In this document: one piece after another, positions 18,399 through 29,287 of the stretch | Layout of the letters: each line of letters starts with the position of its first letter | Numbering within the stretch: the first letter of the stretch is position 1 | DNA from: VRUE01 sp963702035 | Lineage (GTDB): Bacteria; Actinomycetota; Thermoleophilia; Solirubrobacterales; 70-9 | Length of the DNA stretch: 64,000 bases | NCBI GenBank assembly: GCA_963702035.1 | Contig: OY969700.1 | Span: forward strand, 496,001 to 560,000 | Reading direction: 5' to 3' | Notes under the pieces: model-generated | Databases searched by the model: none | Seen by the model: only the letters and a program-made list of their open reading frames with translations | What the model was told of the DNA's origin: nothing | Translations under genes and position numbers: made by a program

Positions 18399-19390
18399 TC
18401 GATCCAGGGCATCATGTCGCGAAGCTCGCCGCCGACCTCCTCGACTTCGTGCTTGGCGCCCTCCTCGCGCATGCGGGCGAGGTTCTCGCCGCCGGCGCGG
18501 TTCTCGGCGATCCACTCCTTGGCGAACTCGCCCGACTGGATCTCGCCGAGGATCTGCTTCATCGCCGCGCGGGACTCCTCGCCGATCACGCGTTTGCCGC
18601 GGGTCATGTCGCCGTACTCGGCGGTGTTGGAGATCGAGTAGCGCATCCCCTGGATCCCCTTCTCGTACATCAGGTCGGCGATCAGCTTGAGCTCGTGCAG
18701 ACACTCGAAGTAGGCGAGGCGCGGGTCGTATCCGGCCTCGACCAGGGTCTCGTAGCCGGCGCGGACCAGCTCGGAGGCGCCGCCGCAGAGGACCGCCTGC
18801 TCGCCGAAGAGGTCGGTCTCGCACTCGTCCTTGAAGGTCGTCTCGATGATCGCCGCGCGACCGCCGCCGATTCCCGCGGCGTAGGCGAGGACGAGGTCGT
18901 GGGCGTTGCCGGTGGCGTCCTGGTGGACGGCCATCAGGCAGGGGACTCCGTGCCCTTCCTCGTACTGGCGGCGCACCAGGTGGCCGGGGCCCTTGGGGGC
19001 GACCATGCCGACGTCGACGCCGGGCGGCGGGACGATCTGCTCGAAGTGGATCGCGAAGCCGTGGGCGAAGAGGAGCAGGTTGCCGGGGGCGATACCGTCG
19101 GAGATCTCCGTCTCCCAGACCTCGGCCTGTTTCTCGTCGGGCAGCAGCACCATGACGAGGTCGCCGCGACTTGCCGCGTCGGCGATGCCGAGCACCTCGA
19201 GCCCCGCGCCTTCGGCCTTGGCGCGGCTGGAGGAGTCGGGGCGCAGGCCGACGACGACGTCGACGCCGGAATCCTTCAGGTTGAGCGCGTGAGCATGGCC
19301 CTGGGAGCCGTAGCCGAGGATGGCGACGGTCTTCCCCTCGAGCTTCGAGAGGTCGGCGTCCTTGTCGTAGAAGATGTCGTCGGTTTTCAT
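18386..19390 (-). CDS. ilvC: Ketol-acid reductoisomerase (class I)
   Basis: NADPH- and Mg-dependent isomeroreduction of acetolactate or acetohydroxybutyrate. 334 residues: VAILGYGSQGHAHALNLKDS nucleotide motif, FAHGFAIHFEQIVPP, VAPKGPGHLVRRQYEEGHG, and metal-binding ETTFKDECETDLFGEQAVLCGG. The start is ATG 19390, 11 nt after the menE stop; TAGCCT lies 8 nt upstream, so an own promoter inside menE is plausible. The longer upstream frame overlaps menE and is rejected. Confidence 0.95.
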   Translation of the reverse strand: MKTDDIFYDKDADLSKLEGKTVAILGYGSQGHAHALNLKDSGVDVVVGLRPDSSSRAKAEGAGLEVLGIADAASRGDLVMVLLPDEKQAEVWETEISDGIAPGNLLLFAHGFAIHFEQIVPPPGVDVGMVAPKGPGHLVRRQYEEGHGVPCLMAVHQDATGNAHDLVLAYAAGIGGGRAAIIETTFKDECETDLFGEQAVLCGGASELVRAGYETLVEAGYDPRLAYFECLHELKLIADLMYEKGIQGMRYSISNTAEYGDMTRGKRVIGEESRAAMKQILGEIQSGEFAKEWIAENRAGGENLARMREEGAKHEVEEVGGELRDMMPWIDQGF

Positions 19391-19401
19391 GGCTGAGGAG
19401 G

Positions 19402-20727
19402 CTAACGGAGGGCGCGCCGCAGCAGCTTGCCCGAGGGCGTGCGCGGTAGCGCGGCGGCCAGCTCGACCCGCTTCGGCACCTTGAACCCCGCGAGCGACTC
19501 GGCGCAGTGGCGGCGCAGCTCGTCGGGGGTCGTCGTCGAGCCGTCGCGGAGGACGACGACCGCGGTCACCGCCTGCTGCCACTCGGGGTCCTCGCGGCCG
19601 ACCACCGCGGCGTCGGCCACCTCGGGGTGGCGCAGCAGCACCTGCTCGACTTCGGCCGGGACGACGTTCTCGCCGCCGCTGACGATCATGTCGTCGATCC
19701 GGTCCTCGACGTAGAGGAAGCCTTCCTCGTCGATCCGTCCCAGGTCTCCGGTGTGCAACCAGCCGTCGGAGTCGACCCGGCTCGGCGCCACGGTCGGCCC
19801 CTGGACGAGGATCTCGCCGTCGCGGATCCGCAAATGGGTAGTGAGCAGAGGCCGACCGGCCGAGCCGAGCCTGTGCTGCGCCTCTGCCGGGGAGAGCGTG
19901 GTGACTTGCGAGCAGGCCTCGGTCAGGCCGTAGGTCTGGACAACGGTGGCGCCGCGGGCGACCGCCTCTTCAAGCGGCTCCTTCGGTACTGGTCCGCCGC
20001 CGATCAGGATCGCGCGCGGGCCGGAGAGGTCGGCACCGGCCTCGAGCAACCGGGTCAGCATCGTCGCCACCAGAGAAACGACCGTGATCTGGTCGTCCCG
20101 CAGCGCAGCGGCCACCCGATCGACGTCGAAGCCGTCGTGCAGGACCGCGGTGGTGCCGTAGATCACCGAGCGCATCGCGATGCTGAGCCCGGAGATATGG
20201 CTCAGCGGCAGGCAGCAGAGCCAGCGGTCGGTCGGCTCGACGCCAATATTGAAGCCGGAGCCGACGGCGCTCCAGAGGAAGTTGCCGTAGGTCAGCTCGA
20301 CCGGGTCGGGCGTCCCGGTGCTGCCGCTGGTCAGCACCCGGCAGCAGGGCGCGTCCATGTCGTGCTCGCCGAGCAGCGGCAGGTCGGCCTCGGTCTGGGT
20401 CAGCTCGCCGGGGTCGCTGAGCTCGACCGTGGGTTCCTCGGCAGCGATCACCGCGGCGCGCTCCCCCGCGGTGAGGCGCGGGCTGAGCGGCAGCAGCACG
20501 GCGCCGACCTTCATCAGCGCGTGGACGAGGACCACCTGCTCACGCCGCGGCTCCATCGTCAGCGCGGCGGTCGAGCCACGGCGGACGCCGTGCGCCTCCA
20601 GTCGCCGCGCGACCCAGGTCGCCTCGGCCTCGAGCTCGGCGTAGGTCACCTCGGTGCCGTCGGCGATCAACGCGATGCGGTCAGGGCAACTCTGGGATCT
20701 CTGGGCTAGCCAGTCGTCGAGCTTCAT
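19402..20727 (-). CDS. menE: o-Succinylbenzoate-CoA ligase-like AMP-forming enzyme
   Basis: 441 residues of the ANL superfamily: P-loop CCRVLTSGSTGTPDPVELTY, ILIGGGPVPKEPLEEAV, VVQTYGLTEACSQVTTL, DSDGWLHTGDLGRIDEEGFL and the C-terminal PRTPSGKLLRRALR lysine motif. The short length and divergent placement beside menB support MenE rather than a general acyl-CoA synthetase. ATG 20727; a GATATC sits 6 nt upstream. The regions 5' of this in the same frame overlap menB antisense and are ignored. Confidence 0.85.
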   Translation of the reverse strand: MKLDDWLAQRSQSCPDRIALIADGTEVTYAELEAEATWVARRLEAHGVRRGSTAALTMEPRREQVVLVHALMKVGAVLLPLSPRLTAGERAAVIAAEEPTVELSDPGELTQTEADLPLLGEHDMDAPCCRVLTSGSTGTPDPVELTYGNFLWSAVGSGFNIGVEPTDRWLCCLPLSHISGLSIAMRSVIYGTTAVLHDGFDVDRVAAALRDDQITVVSLVATMLTRLLEAGADLSGPRAILIGGGPVPKEPLEEAVARGATVVQTYGLTEACSQVTTLSPAEAQHRLGSAGRPLLTTHLRIRDGEILVQGPTVAPSRVDSDGWLHTGDLGRIDEEGFLYVEDRIDDMIVSGGENVVPAEVEQVLLRHPEVADAAVVGREDPEWQQAVTAVVVLRDGSTTTPDELRRHCAESLAGFKVPKRVELAAALPRTPSGKLLRRALR

Positions 20728-20734
20728 CGGGCGG

Positions 20735-20741
20735 ATATCGT
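20735..20741. promoter_or_regulatory. Shared menE/menB divergent -10 region
   Basis: Only 21 bp separate the two start codons. TATCGT (20736-20741) ends 7 nt before the menB ATG at 20749. The overlapping palindrome GATATC is 6-7 nt from menE. Transcripts of both genes would begin at or near their start codons. Confidence 0.5.
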
Positions 20742-20748
20742 GCCCATC

Positions 20749-21615
20749 ATGCCCAAACGCCACAAGGAAGCTCCGCCCGAGCAGGACCTCTACGCACCGA
20801 TCGAGTGGAAGGCCGCCGCCGAGTACGGCGATATCCGCTACGAGAAGGCGGACGGGATCGCCAAGATCACGATCGACCGGCCCGAGGTGCTCAATGCCTT
20901 CCGCCCGCAGACGCTGATCGAGGTCTCCGCCGCGATGGAGCTGGCCCGCGAGGACACCGAGGTCGGCGTGATCGTCTTCACCGGCGAGGGACAGAAGGCG
21001 TTCTGCTCGGGTGGCGACCAGACGGTTCGCGGCGACACCGGCTACATGGAGGAGGGCGCTTCGGTCGGCCGCTTCCACGTCACCGACCTGCAGGTGCAGA
21101 TGCGACGGCTGCCGAAGCCGGTCGTGGCGATGGTCGCCGGCTACGCGATCGGCGGCGGTCACATCCTGCATGTCTGCTGCGACCTGACGATCGCCGCCGA
21201 CAACGCCTGCTTCGGCCAGACCGGACCGCGGGTCGGCTCCTGGGACGGTGGCTTCGGCGCTTCGCTGCTGCGCGATCTCGTCGGGACCAAGAAGGCGAAG
21301 GAGTTCTGGCTGCTCTGCCGCCAGTACGACGCCGAGGAGGCATTGGAGATGGGCCTCTGCAACGCGGTCTTCCCGGTCGACGAGCTGGAGCGGGAGACGG
21401 TTGCCTGGTGCCGGGAGATGCTCGCGCTCTCGCCCTTCGCCCTGCGCCTGGTCAAGGCCGGCTTCAACGCGCACGAGGACGGCTACGCGGGGATCCAACA
21501 ACTGGCTCACGACACCAACCTGCTCTTCTACGGCAGCGAGGAGGCCCGCGAGGGCCGCGAGTCGTTCAAGGAGAAGCGCCCGCCGGACTTCTCCAAGTTC
21601 CCGAGGCGACCATGA
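20749..21615 (+). CDS. menB: 1,4-Dihydroxy-2-naphthoyl-CoA synthase
   Basis: Closes the second ring of menaquinone from o-succinylbenzoyl-CoA. 288-residue crotonase: ITIDRPEVLNAFRPQTL, FTGEGQKAFCSGGDQTVRGD, GYAIGGGHILHVCCDLTIAA, and GPRVGSWDGGFGASLL, the MenB hallmark, with the C-terminal SFKEKRPPDFSKFPR tail. ATG 20749 is preferred over GTG 20740 because TATCGT is 7 nt before it. Its TGA overlaps the menA ATG as ATGA. Confidence 0.95.
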   Translation: MPKRHKEAPPEQDLYAPIEWKAAAEYGDIRYEKADGIAKITIDRPEVLNAFRPQTLIEVSAAMELAREDTEVGVIVFTGEGQKAFCSGGDQTVRGDTGYMEEGASVGRFHVTDLQVQMRRLPKPVVAMVAGYAIGGGHILHVCCDLTIAADNACFGQTGPRVGSWDGGFGASLLRDLVGTKKAKEFWLLCRQYDAEEALEMGLCNAVFPVDELERETVAWCREMLALSPFALRLVKAGFNAHEDGYAGIQQLAHDTNLLFYGSEEAREGRESFKEKRPPDFSKFPRRP

Positions 21616-22493
21616 GGATCTGGCTGATGGCGGCACGGCCGCGGACCCTGCCGGTGGCGATCGCGCCGGTCTTCGTCGGTACCGCCGCGGCGGTCGAATG
21701 GGCCGGGCGACTGCCGCGCGTCGGCGCCTTCATTGCCGCGCTCGTCGGCTCGATCTTCATCCAGATCGGGACGAACCTGGCCAACGACTACTCCGACGCC
21801 AAGCGCGGCGCCGACACCGTCGACCGCTTGGGGCCGGTGCGGGTGACCTCGGCGGGGCTCGTGACGCCGCAGCGGGTGCTGGTCGCGACCTGGGTCGCCT
21901 TCGGCGTCGCGATCGCCTGCGGCATCTACCTGACGATCGTCGCCGGCATCGTGATCCTGCTGATCGGCGCCTTCTCGATCGCGGCCGGCGTCCTCTACAC
22001 CGGTGGCCCGCGCCCGTACGGCTACGCCGGCCTCGGCGAGGTCTTCGTCTTCCTCTTCTTCGGCCTCGTCGCCGTCAACGGCTCCTACTACGTCCAGGTC
22101 GAGCAGCTCGACGCGCTGCCGCTCGGGCTCTCGATCGCGGTCGGCTTCCTCGCCACGGCGATCCTCGTCGTCAACAACGTGCGCGACCTTGAGACCGACC
22201 GGCGGGCCGGCAAGAACACGCTCGCGGTGCGGATGGGCCGGGCCAACGCCGTGGCGCTGTACCGGCTGCTGGTGCTCGGGGCCTTCGTCGTCCTGCCGAT
22301 CGCCCTTGTCGCCGGCGAAGCGAGCGCGTTGCCGATGATCGGCTTCCTCGCGCTGCCGATGGCGATCAAACCGCTGCGGGCGATGAGCAACCGCACCGAC
22401 GGCCCGGCGCTGAACGCCGCCTTGGCCGGGACCGGGGCGCTGCTGGGCGTCTTCAGCCTGCTGGTCTCAGCGGGCCTGCTGATCGCAAGCTGA
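21612..22493 (+). CDS. menA: 1,4-Dihydroxy-2-naphthoate polyprenyltransferase
   Basis: UbiA-family membrane prenyltransferase, 293 residues, about eight membrane helices. The two Asp-rich diphosphate/Mg motifs are visible: NLANDYSDAKRGAD (near 56-69) and NNVRDLETDRRAGKN. It attaches the isoprenoid tail to DHNA. ATGA overlap with menB indicates coupling. Confidence 0.94.
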   Translation: MRIWLMAARPRTLPVAIAPVFVGTAAAVEWAGRLPRVGAFIAALVGSIFIQIGTNLANDYSDAKRGADTVDRLGPVRVTSAGLVTPQRVLVATWVAFGVAIACGIYLTIVAGIVILLIGAFSIAAGVLYTGGPRPYGYAGLGEVFVFLFFGLVAVNGSYYVQVEQLDALPLGLSIAVGFLATAILVVNNVRDLETDRRAGKNTLAVRMGRANAVALYRLLVLGAFVVLPIALVAGEASALPMIGFLALPMAIKPLRAMSNRTDGPALNAALAGTGALLGVFSLLVSAGLLIAS

Positions 22494-22500
22494 CGCTTTC

Positions 22501-22550
22501 GCCGCTGTGGACTTTGTACGTGTTGGAGCACGTCGAAAGTCGCCTGCGGC
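22501..22550. repeat. Palindromic repeat family H, copy 0 (upstream of menC)
   Basis: 32-bp imperfect palindrome starting GACTTTGTACGTGTTGGAGC (22510-22541) inside outer arms GCCGC/GCGGC. Its first 14 bases are identical to the reverse complement of the copies at 55923 and 57013. It ends 14 bp before the menC start. Confidence 0.6.
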
Positions 22551-22563
22551 ATTCTGTGCCGTG

Positions 22564-23673
22564 ATGAAGATCCGCGAAGTCGAGGTCGTCCCCTACGCGC
22601 TCCCATTTCGCGAGCCCTACGTGACGGCAGCTGGCACTCTCACGCGGCGCGAGATGGTGCTGCTGCGGCTGCACTCGGTGGACGGCCTGGAGGGACTCGG
22701 TGAAGCGGTGCCGCTCTCGCTGCGCGGCGGAACGGCGCTGAAGACGGTCGTCGCCGAGCTCGAGCAGCTGGGTGAACGGGACGCGCTGGATGAGCAGACC
22801 GTGCGTGGCGATGTGCCGGCTCTCTCAGCTCCCGCTCGCTGCGCGGTGCTGACCGCGCTTTTGGATCTGCGCGGGAAACGCGCCGCGGTGGAAGGGGGTG
22901 TGAGCACCGAGCCCTCCCCTCCCGTTTGCTGCAACGCGACCTTGACCGCCGGCGACCCCGCCGCCGTCGTCTCGGCCGCCGAACGCTGGGCAGCCGAGGG
23001 CTTCTCCACCTTCAAGCTGAAGCTCGGCGCCGAGACCGCAAAAACCCGTGTAGAGCCAGGGTTTTTGCGGTCTTGCGATGACGTGGGGGTGGTGCGGGCG
23101 GTGCGCGAGGCGCTTGGGCCGCGGGTGCGTATCCGGGTGGACGCGAACGGCGCCTGGGACGCCGAGACGGCGAAGCAGACGCTGAGCGAACTCGAGCCCT
23201 ATGAGATCGAGCTAGCTGAGCAGCCCGTGGCGACGATGGAGGAAGCCATGGAGGTGGCGAGCTCCACCTCGATCCCCCTCGCTGCCGACGAGAGCGTCGA
23301 GAGCCGCGCCGATGCAGAGCGGGTTGCCGCTTCGGGCGCATTTGCCCTGACCGGGATCAAGCTCTCCAAGGTCGGCGGGCCCGAGGAGGCGTTGGAGATC
23401 GCCGAGGTTCTGCCGGCCTACGTGACCAGCGCCCTCGACGGGCCGGTGGGTATTGCCGTCTCTGCGCAGGTGGCACAATCGTTGGGCGATCTGGGCCGGT
23501 CGGCGGGAGAGAGCCTCACCCACGGTCTCGCGACGCAGCGCCTCTTCGCTTCGACCATCGCCGCCACCGAGTGCGAGCTGCGCGGCGACATGCTCCACCC
23601 ACCTGAAGGCCCCGGGCTGGGCGTCCAGCTCGACGAGGCAGCCCTCGCCACCCACCGGCTCGACGCTTGTTGA
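22564..23673 (+). CDS. menC: o-Succinylbenzoate synthase, carrying a palindromic insertion
   Basis: Enolase-superfamily dehydratase of menaquinone synthesis, 369 residues. Catalytic positions: KLKLG (KxK), DANGAW, ELAEQPV, LAADES, and IKLSKVGG. Between the KxK strand and the helix DVGVVRAVREALG there is an in-frame segment of about 15-18 residues (TAKTRVEPGFLRSCD) encoded by a perfect 15-bp inverted repeat at 23033-23073. Relatives have a tight turn there, so the insertion seems tolerated in a loop. ATG 22564 chosen over the TTG-like upstream frame. Confidence 0.88.
   Translation: MKIREVEVVPYALPFREPYVTAAGTLTRREMVLLRLHSVDGLEGLGEAVPLSLRGGTALKTVVAELEQLGERDALDEQTVRGDVPALSAPARCAVLTALLDLRGKRAAVEGGVSTEPSPPVCCNATLTAGDPAAVVSAAERWAAEGFSTFKLKLGAETAKTRVEPGFLRSCDDVGVVRAVREALGPRVRIRVDANGAWDAETAKQTLSELEPYEIELAEQPVATMEEAMEVASSTSIPLAADESVESRADAERVAASGAFALTGIKLSKVGGPEEALEIAEVLPAYVTSALDGPVGIAVSAQVAQSLGDLGRSAGESLTHGLATQRLFASTIAATECELRGDMLHPPEGPGLGVQLDEAALATHRLDAC
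23033..23073. repeat. Palindromic insertion inside menC
   Basis: AGACCGCAAAAACCC (23033-23047) and its perfect complement (23059-23073) enclose an 11-nt loop. The hairpin is inside the coding sequence and preserves the frame. Its core is absent or minimal compared with the other elements. Confidence 0.7.
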
Positions 23674-23711
23674 AGCATTTGCCCACCCATCGTGTGGAAA
23701 AGGCTTCAACA
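23668..23711. repeat. Inverted repeat at menC 3' end
   Basis: TGTTGAAGC (23668-23676) contains the menC stop codon and pairs perfectly with GCTTCAACA (23703-23711). It may act as a 3' end structure. The menD -10 (TAGGTT, 23727-23732) follows. Confidence 0.5.
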
Positions 23712-23739
23712 TCGGCCGGGCTCCTCTAGGTTCCCGGCG

Positions 23740-25485
23740 ATGGAGTCGACCAACCGCAACACGGCGCTCGCCTCGGCCTTCGCCGAGGAGCTGGCGCGTT
23801 GCGGCCTGCGACACGCCGTCCTCTCCCCCGGCTCGCGTTCGACGCCGCTTGCCCTCGCTCTCTGGCGACAGGCGGAGATCGAGACGACTGTGATCGTCGA
23901 CGAGCGCTCCGCGGCCTTCTTCGCCCTGGGTGCGGCGCAGGCAAGCGGGGCGCCGGTGGCGATCCTCTGCACCTCCGGTACCGCCGCCGCCAACTATCAC
24001 CCGGCCGTATGCGAGGCTGACCACTCCGGCGTGCCGCTGCTCGTGCTGACCGCCGACCGGCCGCCGGAGCTGCGCGGGATCGGTGCCGGCCAGGCGATCG
24101 ACCAGCTCAAGCTCTACGGCGAATCCGTGCGCTGGTTCTGCGAAGTCGGCACCCACGACGCGGATGACGACGGGCTACTCCACTTCCGCGCGACCGCCTG
24201 TCGCGCTTTCGCCGCGGCGCGGGGCGAGACGCGCCCCGGTCCGGTCCACCTCAACTTCCCCCTGCGCGAGCCGCTGGCGCCGCTGCCGGAGGAGGGCGCC
24301 GTGACCGCCTCCGATCCGCTTGCCCTTGAGGGGCGGGGTGACCATCCGCTCGCCGCGGTGACGCCGATCGATATGGAGCCCTCGCGGTTCCTGCTCGACG
24401 AGGTGGCGAAACACATCGCCGAGGCCGAGATCGGCGTGATCGTCGCTGGGCGACAGCTCGACCCCGAGCTGCGCGAACCGCTTGCCCATCTGGCCCGTGT
24501 CGCCGGCTACCCGATCCTCGCCGAGCCGACCTCGCAACTGCGCTGCGGCCCGCACGACCGTTCCCACGTCATCACCACCTACGCCCTGCTGCTGCGCGAC
24601 GAGCGGTTCCGCGGAACCGCCTCGCCGGACCTTGTGCTGCGCTTCGGCGAGATGCCGACCAGCAAGCCGCTGCGCTCCTGGCTGGCCGAATCCGGTGCCG
24701 ACCAGATCGTCATCGACCCACTCGGGGACTGGAACGAGCCCACCCGGAGGGCGGCGGCAATCCTCCGCGCCGACCCGACCGAGCTGGCCTCCGGCTGGGC
24801 AGCCCGACTCGGAGAGGATCGCCCGGCGCCGGCGATGTGGCTACAGGCGGAGCAGGCAGCTCGGGAGGCGATCGAGGCGGAGCTTGGCGCCAGCGACACT
24901 CTCACCGAGCCAGGTCTTCAGCTGGCGCTAGGCGCGGCCTACAACGACGGCGAGCTCGTCTATACCGCCTCGAGCATGCCGATTCGCGACCAGGAGGCCT
25001 TCCTGCCCTCCGCCGACACGGATGCGACCTTCCTCTGCAATCGCGGTACCAACGGGATCGACGGCCTGATCTCCTCGGGAATCGGCGCAGCCCACGCAAC
25101 CGGTAGGCCGACCACCATCGTCACCGGCGACCTGGGGCTGCTGCACGACCTAGGCGGCCTGGCTGCCCTGCACGATGTCTCGACCCACGTGCGGATCGTC
25201 GTAATCGACAACGACGGCGGCGGCATCTTCCACCTCCTCCCTCAAGAGCAAGCTCTCGACAGCGCCGAGTTCGAGTCCCTCCTCGGCACCCCCCGCGGAG
25301 TAGACGTCGCCAAAGCCGCCGCCCTCTTCGATCTATCCCACCGCAAGCTCAAGTCACTTGACGAGCTACCGGAGGCACTCGCCGCGGGCACCGACCTGAT
25401 CGAGGTCGAGACCGACCGCGAAGCCAACGCACCTCTCCACCTCAAGCTCTCCGAACGCGTTGCTGCCGCTCTAGGCAATCTGTAG
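23740..25485 (+). CDS. menD: SEPHCHC synthase
   Basis: ThDP-dependent addition of 2-oxoglutarate to isochorismate, first committed menaquinone step. 581 residues: LSPGSRSTPLALALW, the ThDP glutamate region AAFFALGAAQASG, CTSGTAAANYHPAV, LTADRPPELRGIGAGQAIDQ, and the C-terminal ThDP/Mg motif TGDLGLLHDLGGLAAL with CNRGTNGIDGLISSGIGAA. ATG 23740 selected: TAGGTT lies 7 nt upstream. Convergent with menF, 16 bp apart. Confidence 0.95.
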   Translation: MESTNRNTALASAFAEELARCGLRHAVLSPGSRSTPLALALWRQAEIETTVIVDERSAAFFALGAAQASGAPVAILCTSGTAAANYHPAVCEADHSGVPLLVLTADRPPELRGIGAGQAIDQLKLYGESVRWFCEVGTHDADDDGLLHFRATACRAFAAARGETRPGPVHLNFPLREPLAPLPEEGAVTASDPLALEGRGDHPLAAVTPIDMEPSRFLLDEVAKHIAEAEIGVIVAGRQLDPELREPLAHLARVAGYPILAEPTSQLRCGPHDRSHVITTYALLLRDERFRGTASPDLVLRFGEMPTSKPLRSWLAESGADQIVIDPLGDWNEPTRRAAAILRADPTELASGWAARLGEDRPAPAMWLQAEQAAREAIEAELGASDTLTEPGLQLALGAAYNDGELVYTASSMPIRDQEAFLPSADTDATFLCNRGTNGIDGLISSGIGAAHATGRPTTIVTGDLGLLHDLGGLAALHDVSTHVRIVVIDNDGGGIFHLLPQEQALDSAEFESLLGTPRGVDVAKAAALFDLSHRKLKSLDELPEALAAGTDLIEVETDREANAPLHLKLSERVAAALGNL

Positions 25486-25501
25486 CTCCCTCCCACCCCG
25501 C

Positions 25502-26896
25502 CTACTCAGCGACCAGCGGCAACAACGCCTGCAGCTTCACCTCGGTCTCCTCCAACTCAGCCGCCGGATCGGAACCGGCCACCACGCCCACCCCCGCGAA
25601 AAGACGGGCCTCGCGGTCGCGGAGCAGGGCGCTGCGCAGGGCTACGCAGAACTCGCCGTCCTCGGTGGCGTCCATCCAGCCGACCGGGGCGGCGTACCAG
25701 CCGCGGTCCATCTGCTCCAGGTCCGCGATCGTGCCCGCTGCCGCGGGCCAGGGCTCGCCGCCGACCGCCGGGGTCGGGTGCAGCATGCCGGCCAGCTCGA
25801 CCGCGGAGCGCGGTTCGGCGAGCTGGGCGATCACCGGCGTCGCCAGGTGCTGGATGTTGGCGATCTTGACCACCTCCGGCTCCGGCGCGGTCTGCACCCA
25901 GACCGCGTGCGGGCGTAGCTTGCGGACGATGCGCTCGGTGACGATCCGCTGCTCGCGACGGTTCTTGTCGCTGCGTAGCAGCTGCTCGCCGAGGTGGTCG
26001 TCAACGGCGGGGTCGGAGCTGCGGCGCGTCGACCCCGCGAGTGCGACGGTCGAGGCCCCGGCTCCCGAGCGACGGATCAGCAACTCCGGAGTCGCGCCGA
26101 GAAAGGCTGCCTCCGGCGTGCCGCGGCAGAAGCAGAAGCAAGACGGGAACTGCTCACGCAGGGCGCCGAAGATAGCGGCCGGATCGTGGGCGGCGGCGGC
26201 CTCGACTGTCACCTCACGGGCAAGCACGACCTTGCTCATCTCGCCCCGGTCGATCCGCTCTGTGGCGGCGGTGACTGCCGTCTCGAAGTCGCCGGGCGGG
26301 CGCACGCTGCGAATCTCGGGGCGACCGGTCGGGTGCGGATCGAGCATCGGCAGCGGGTCGGATCGCAGCCCTGAAAGCCGCGCGCCGATTCTCTCGGCGG
26401 ACCCGGCAGCATCGTCGCCCGGCGAAACGACCAGGTTGACCGTAAGGAAACACTCGTCTCCGACATCACAGATCGACAGCTCCGGCAGGATCAGCGAGGC
26501 AGGCGAGAACGACGACCAGGCCGATGACGCCGCGCCGTCCGGCTCGAAGGCGAAGCCGCCGGTCCAAACGGGACCCGCGCCGGACGGAAGGCCCGACGGC
26601 TCGTCCAACTCGGCGCCTTCGTTGAGGGCCAGGCACTCTCGCGCTATGTCCGCGAAGCGCGAGTCTCCCCGTGAGGTCGCCTCATGGGCAACACCCATCG
26701 CCGCTAGCGCAAACTCCCGGTCGGGCTGCTCCCAGCAGAACCAGTGATCCGAAGCGAGGCGCGACGCGAATATCGTCGCGCAGGGATCGACTGCCTCAAC
26801 TGGCACGGTGACGCTGACAAGGGTCCTCTTTTCACGGGCGAGGGCGCGCTCGACCGTGGGTCGGAGGCCAGAGATCAGATTGTCAGAGACGACCAC
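25502..26896 (-). CDS. menF: Isochorismate synthase (chorismate-binding)
   Basis: Isomerises chorismate to isochorismate, feeding MenD. 464 residues: ERIDRGEMSKVVLAREVTVE with the catalytic lysine, FLGATPELLIRRSGAGASTVALAGST, EQRIVTERIVRKL, and GWMDATEDGEFCVALRSALL. The location beside menD argues for menaquinone rather than siderophore use, where it would be called EntC. GTG 26896; no convincing -10 within 10 nt. Downstream of structured element B. Confidence 0.88.
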   Translation of the reverse strand: MVVSDNLISGLRPTVERALAREKRTLVSVTVPVEAVDPCATIFASRLASDHWFCWEQPDREFALAAMGVAHEATSRGDSRFADIARECLALNEGAELDEPSGLPSGAGPVWTGGFAFEPDGAASSAWSSFSPASLILPELSICDVGDECFLTVNLVVSPGDDAAGSAERIGARLSGLRSDPLPMLDPHPTGRPEIRSVRPPGDFETAVTAATERIDRGEMSKVVLAREVTVEAAAAHDPAAIFGALREQFPSCFCFCRGTPEAAFLGATPELLIRRSGAGASTVALAGSTRRSSDPAVDDHLGEQLLRSDKNRREQRIVTERIVRKLRPHAVWVQTAPEPEVVKIANIQHLATPVIAQLAEPRSAVELAGMLHPTPAVGGEPWPAAAGTIADLEQMDRGWYAAPVGWMDATEDGEFCVALRSALLRDREARLFAGVGVVAGSDPAAELEETEVKLQALLPLVAE

Positions 26897-26913
26897 AGTC
26901 CCGACTCTTGGCC

Positions 26914-27041
26914 GTCTGGCTGGAAAATGACGCGGTCCAGGCGCTGCCAGACAAGGACGCAGGGAGCCGGAGTAGCAGCGCTACTTCGGCGACGGAGGAC
27001 GCCGTATGGCAGTGATCTGGGCCCGTCATTTTCAGTCAGAC
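26914..27041 (-). repeat. Structured element, family 1, copy B (3' end of ilvN)
   Basis: Left arm 26914-26932 and right arm 27024-27041 pair with one mismatch and one bulge; the right arm contains the ilvN stop and last codons. Further paired blocks follow inward (CCAG/CTGG, CTGCCA/TGGCAG). Minus boxes GGCGTCCTCCGTCGC (26989-27003) and CTCCCTGCGTCC (26955-26966) match A and C. The inner hairpin GCCGaAGTAGC/GCTACTcCGGC has its own sequence. Confidence 0.75.
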
Positions 27042-27576
27042 CCGCGGGCGATTGCGATCTCGCCCGTCCGGACCATTTCGATCAAGCCGTGCGGGCGGAT
27101 CATCCGCTCGAAGGCCTCGATCTTGTCGGCGGAGCCGGTCACCTCGATCGTCATCGCGCGCCGCGAGACGTCGATGATCTTGGCGCGGAAGATCTCGGCG
27201 AACTGGATGATCTCGGCGCGGCTCTCGACCGCGGCGGAGACTTTGAACATCGCCATCTCGCGGGCGACCGTCTCCTCGGGCTCCATATCGCGGATTTTCA
27301 GCACGTTGACGAGCTTGTGCAGCTGCTTGGTCACCTGGTCGATCGGGTGGACGGCGCCGTCGAGGGTGAGCGTGATCCGCGAGACGGTCGGGTCGTCGGT
27401 CGGCCCGACCGCGAGCGTGTCGATGTTGAAGCCGCGGCGCGAGAAGAGCCCCGCGATTCGCGCCAGGACGCCAGGCTTGTTCTCGACCAGGATCGAGAGG
27501 ATGTGCTTGCGCCCGCTCAGTTGCCCGGGCACGTGCAGATCCTCGAGCCGCACAGTTTGAGGAGTTCCCGCCTCCA

Positions 27577-27580
<4 letters not shown>
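27032..27580 (-). CDS. ilvN: Acetolactate synthase regulatory subunit
   Basis: 182 residues with an N-terminal ACT domain (HILSILVENKPGVLARIAGL, FSRRGFNIDTLAVGPTDDPT) and the ALS small-subunit C-terminal domain (EIIQFAEIFRAKIIDVS). It confers valine feedback on IlvB. The first of two consecutive ATGs (27580) overlaps the ilvB stop as ATGA. The longer upstream frame lies inside ilvB. Confidence 0.94.
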
Positions 27581-29262
<1,682 letters not shown>

Positions 29263-29287
29263 CGGACTCGCGATGGTACCAGCGGGC

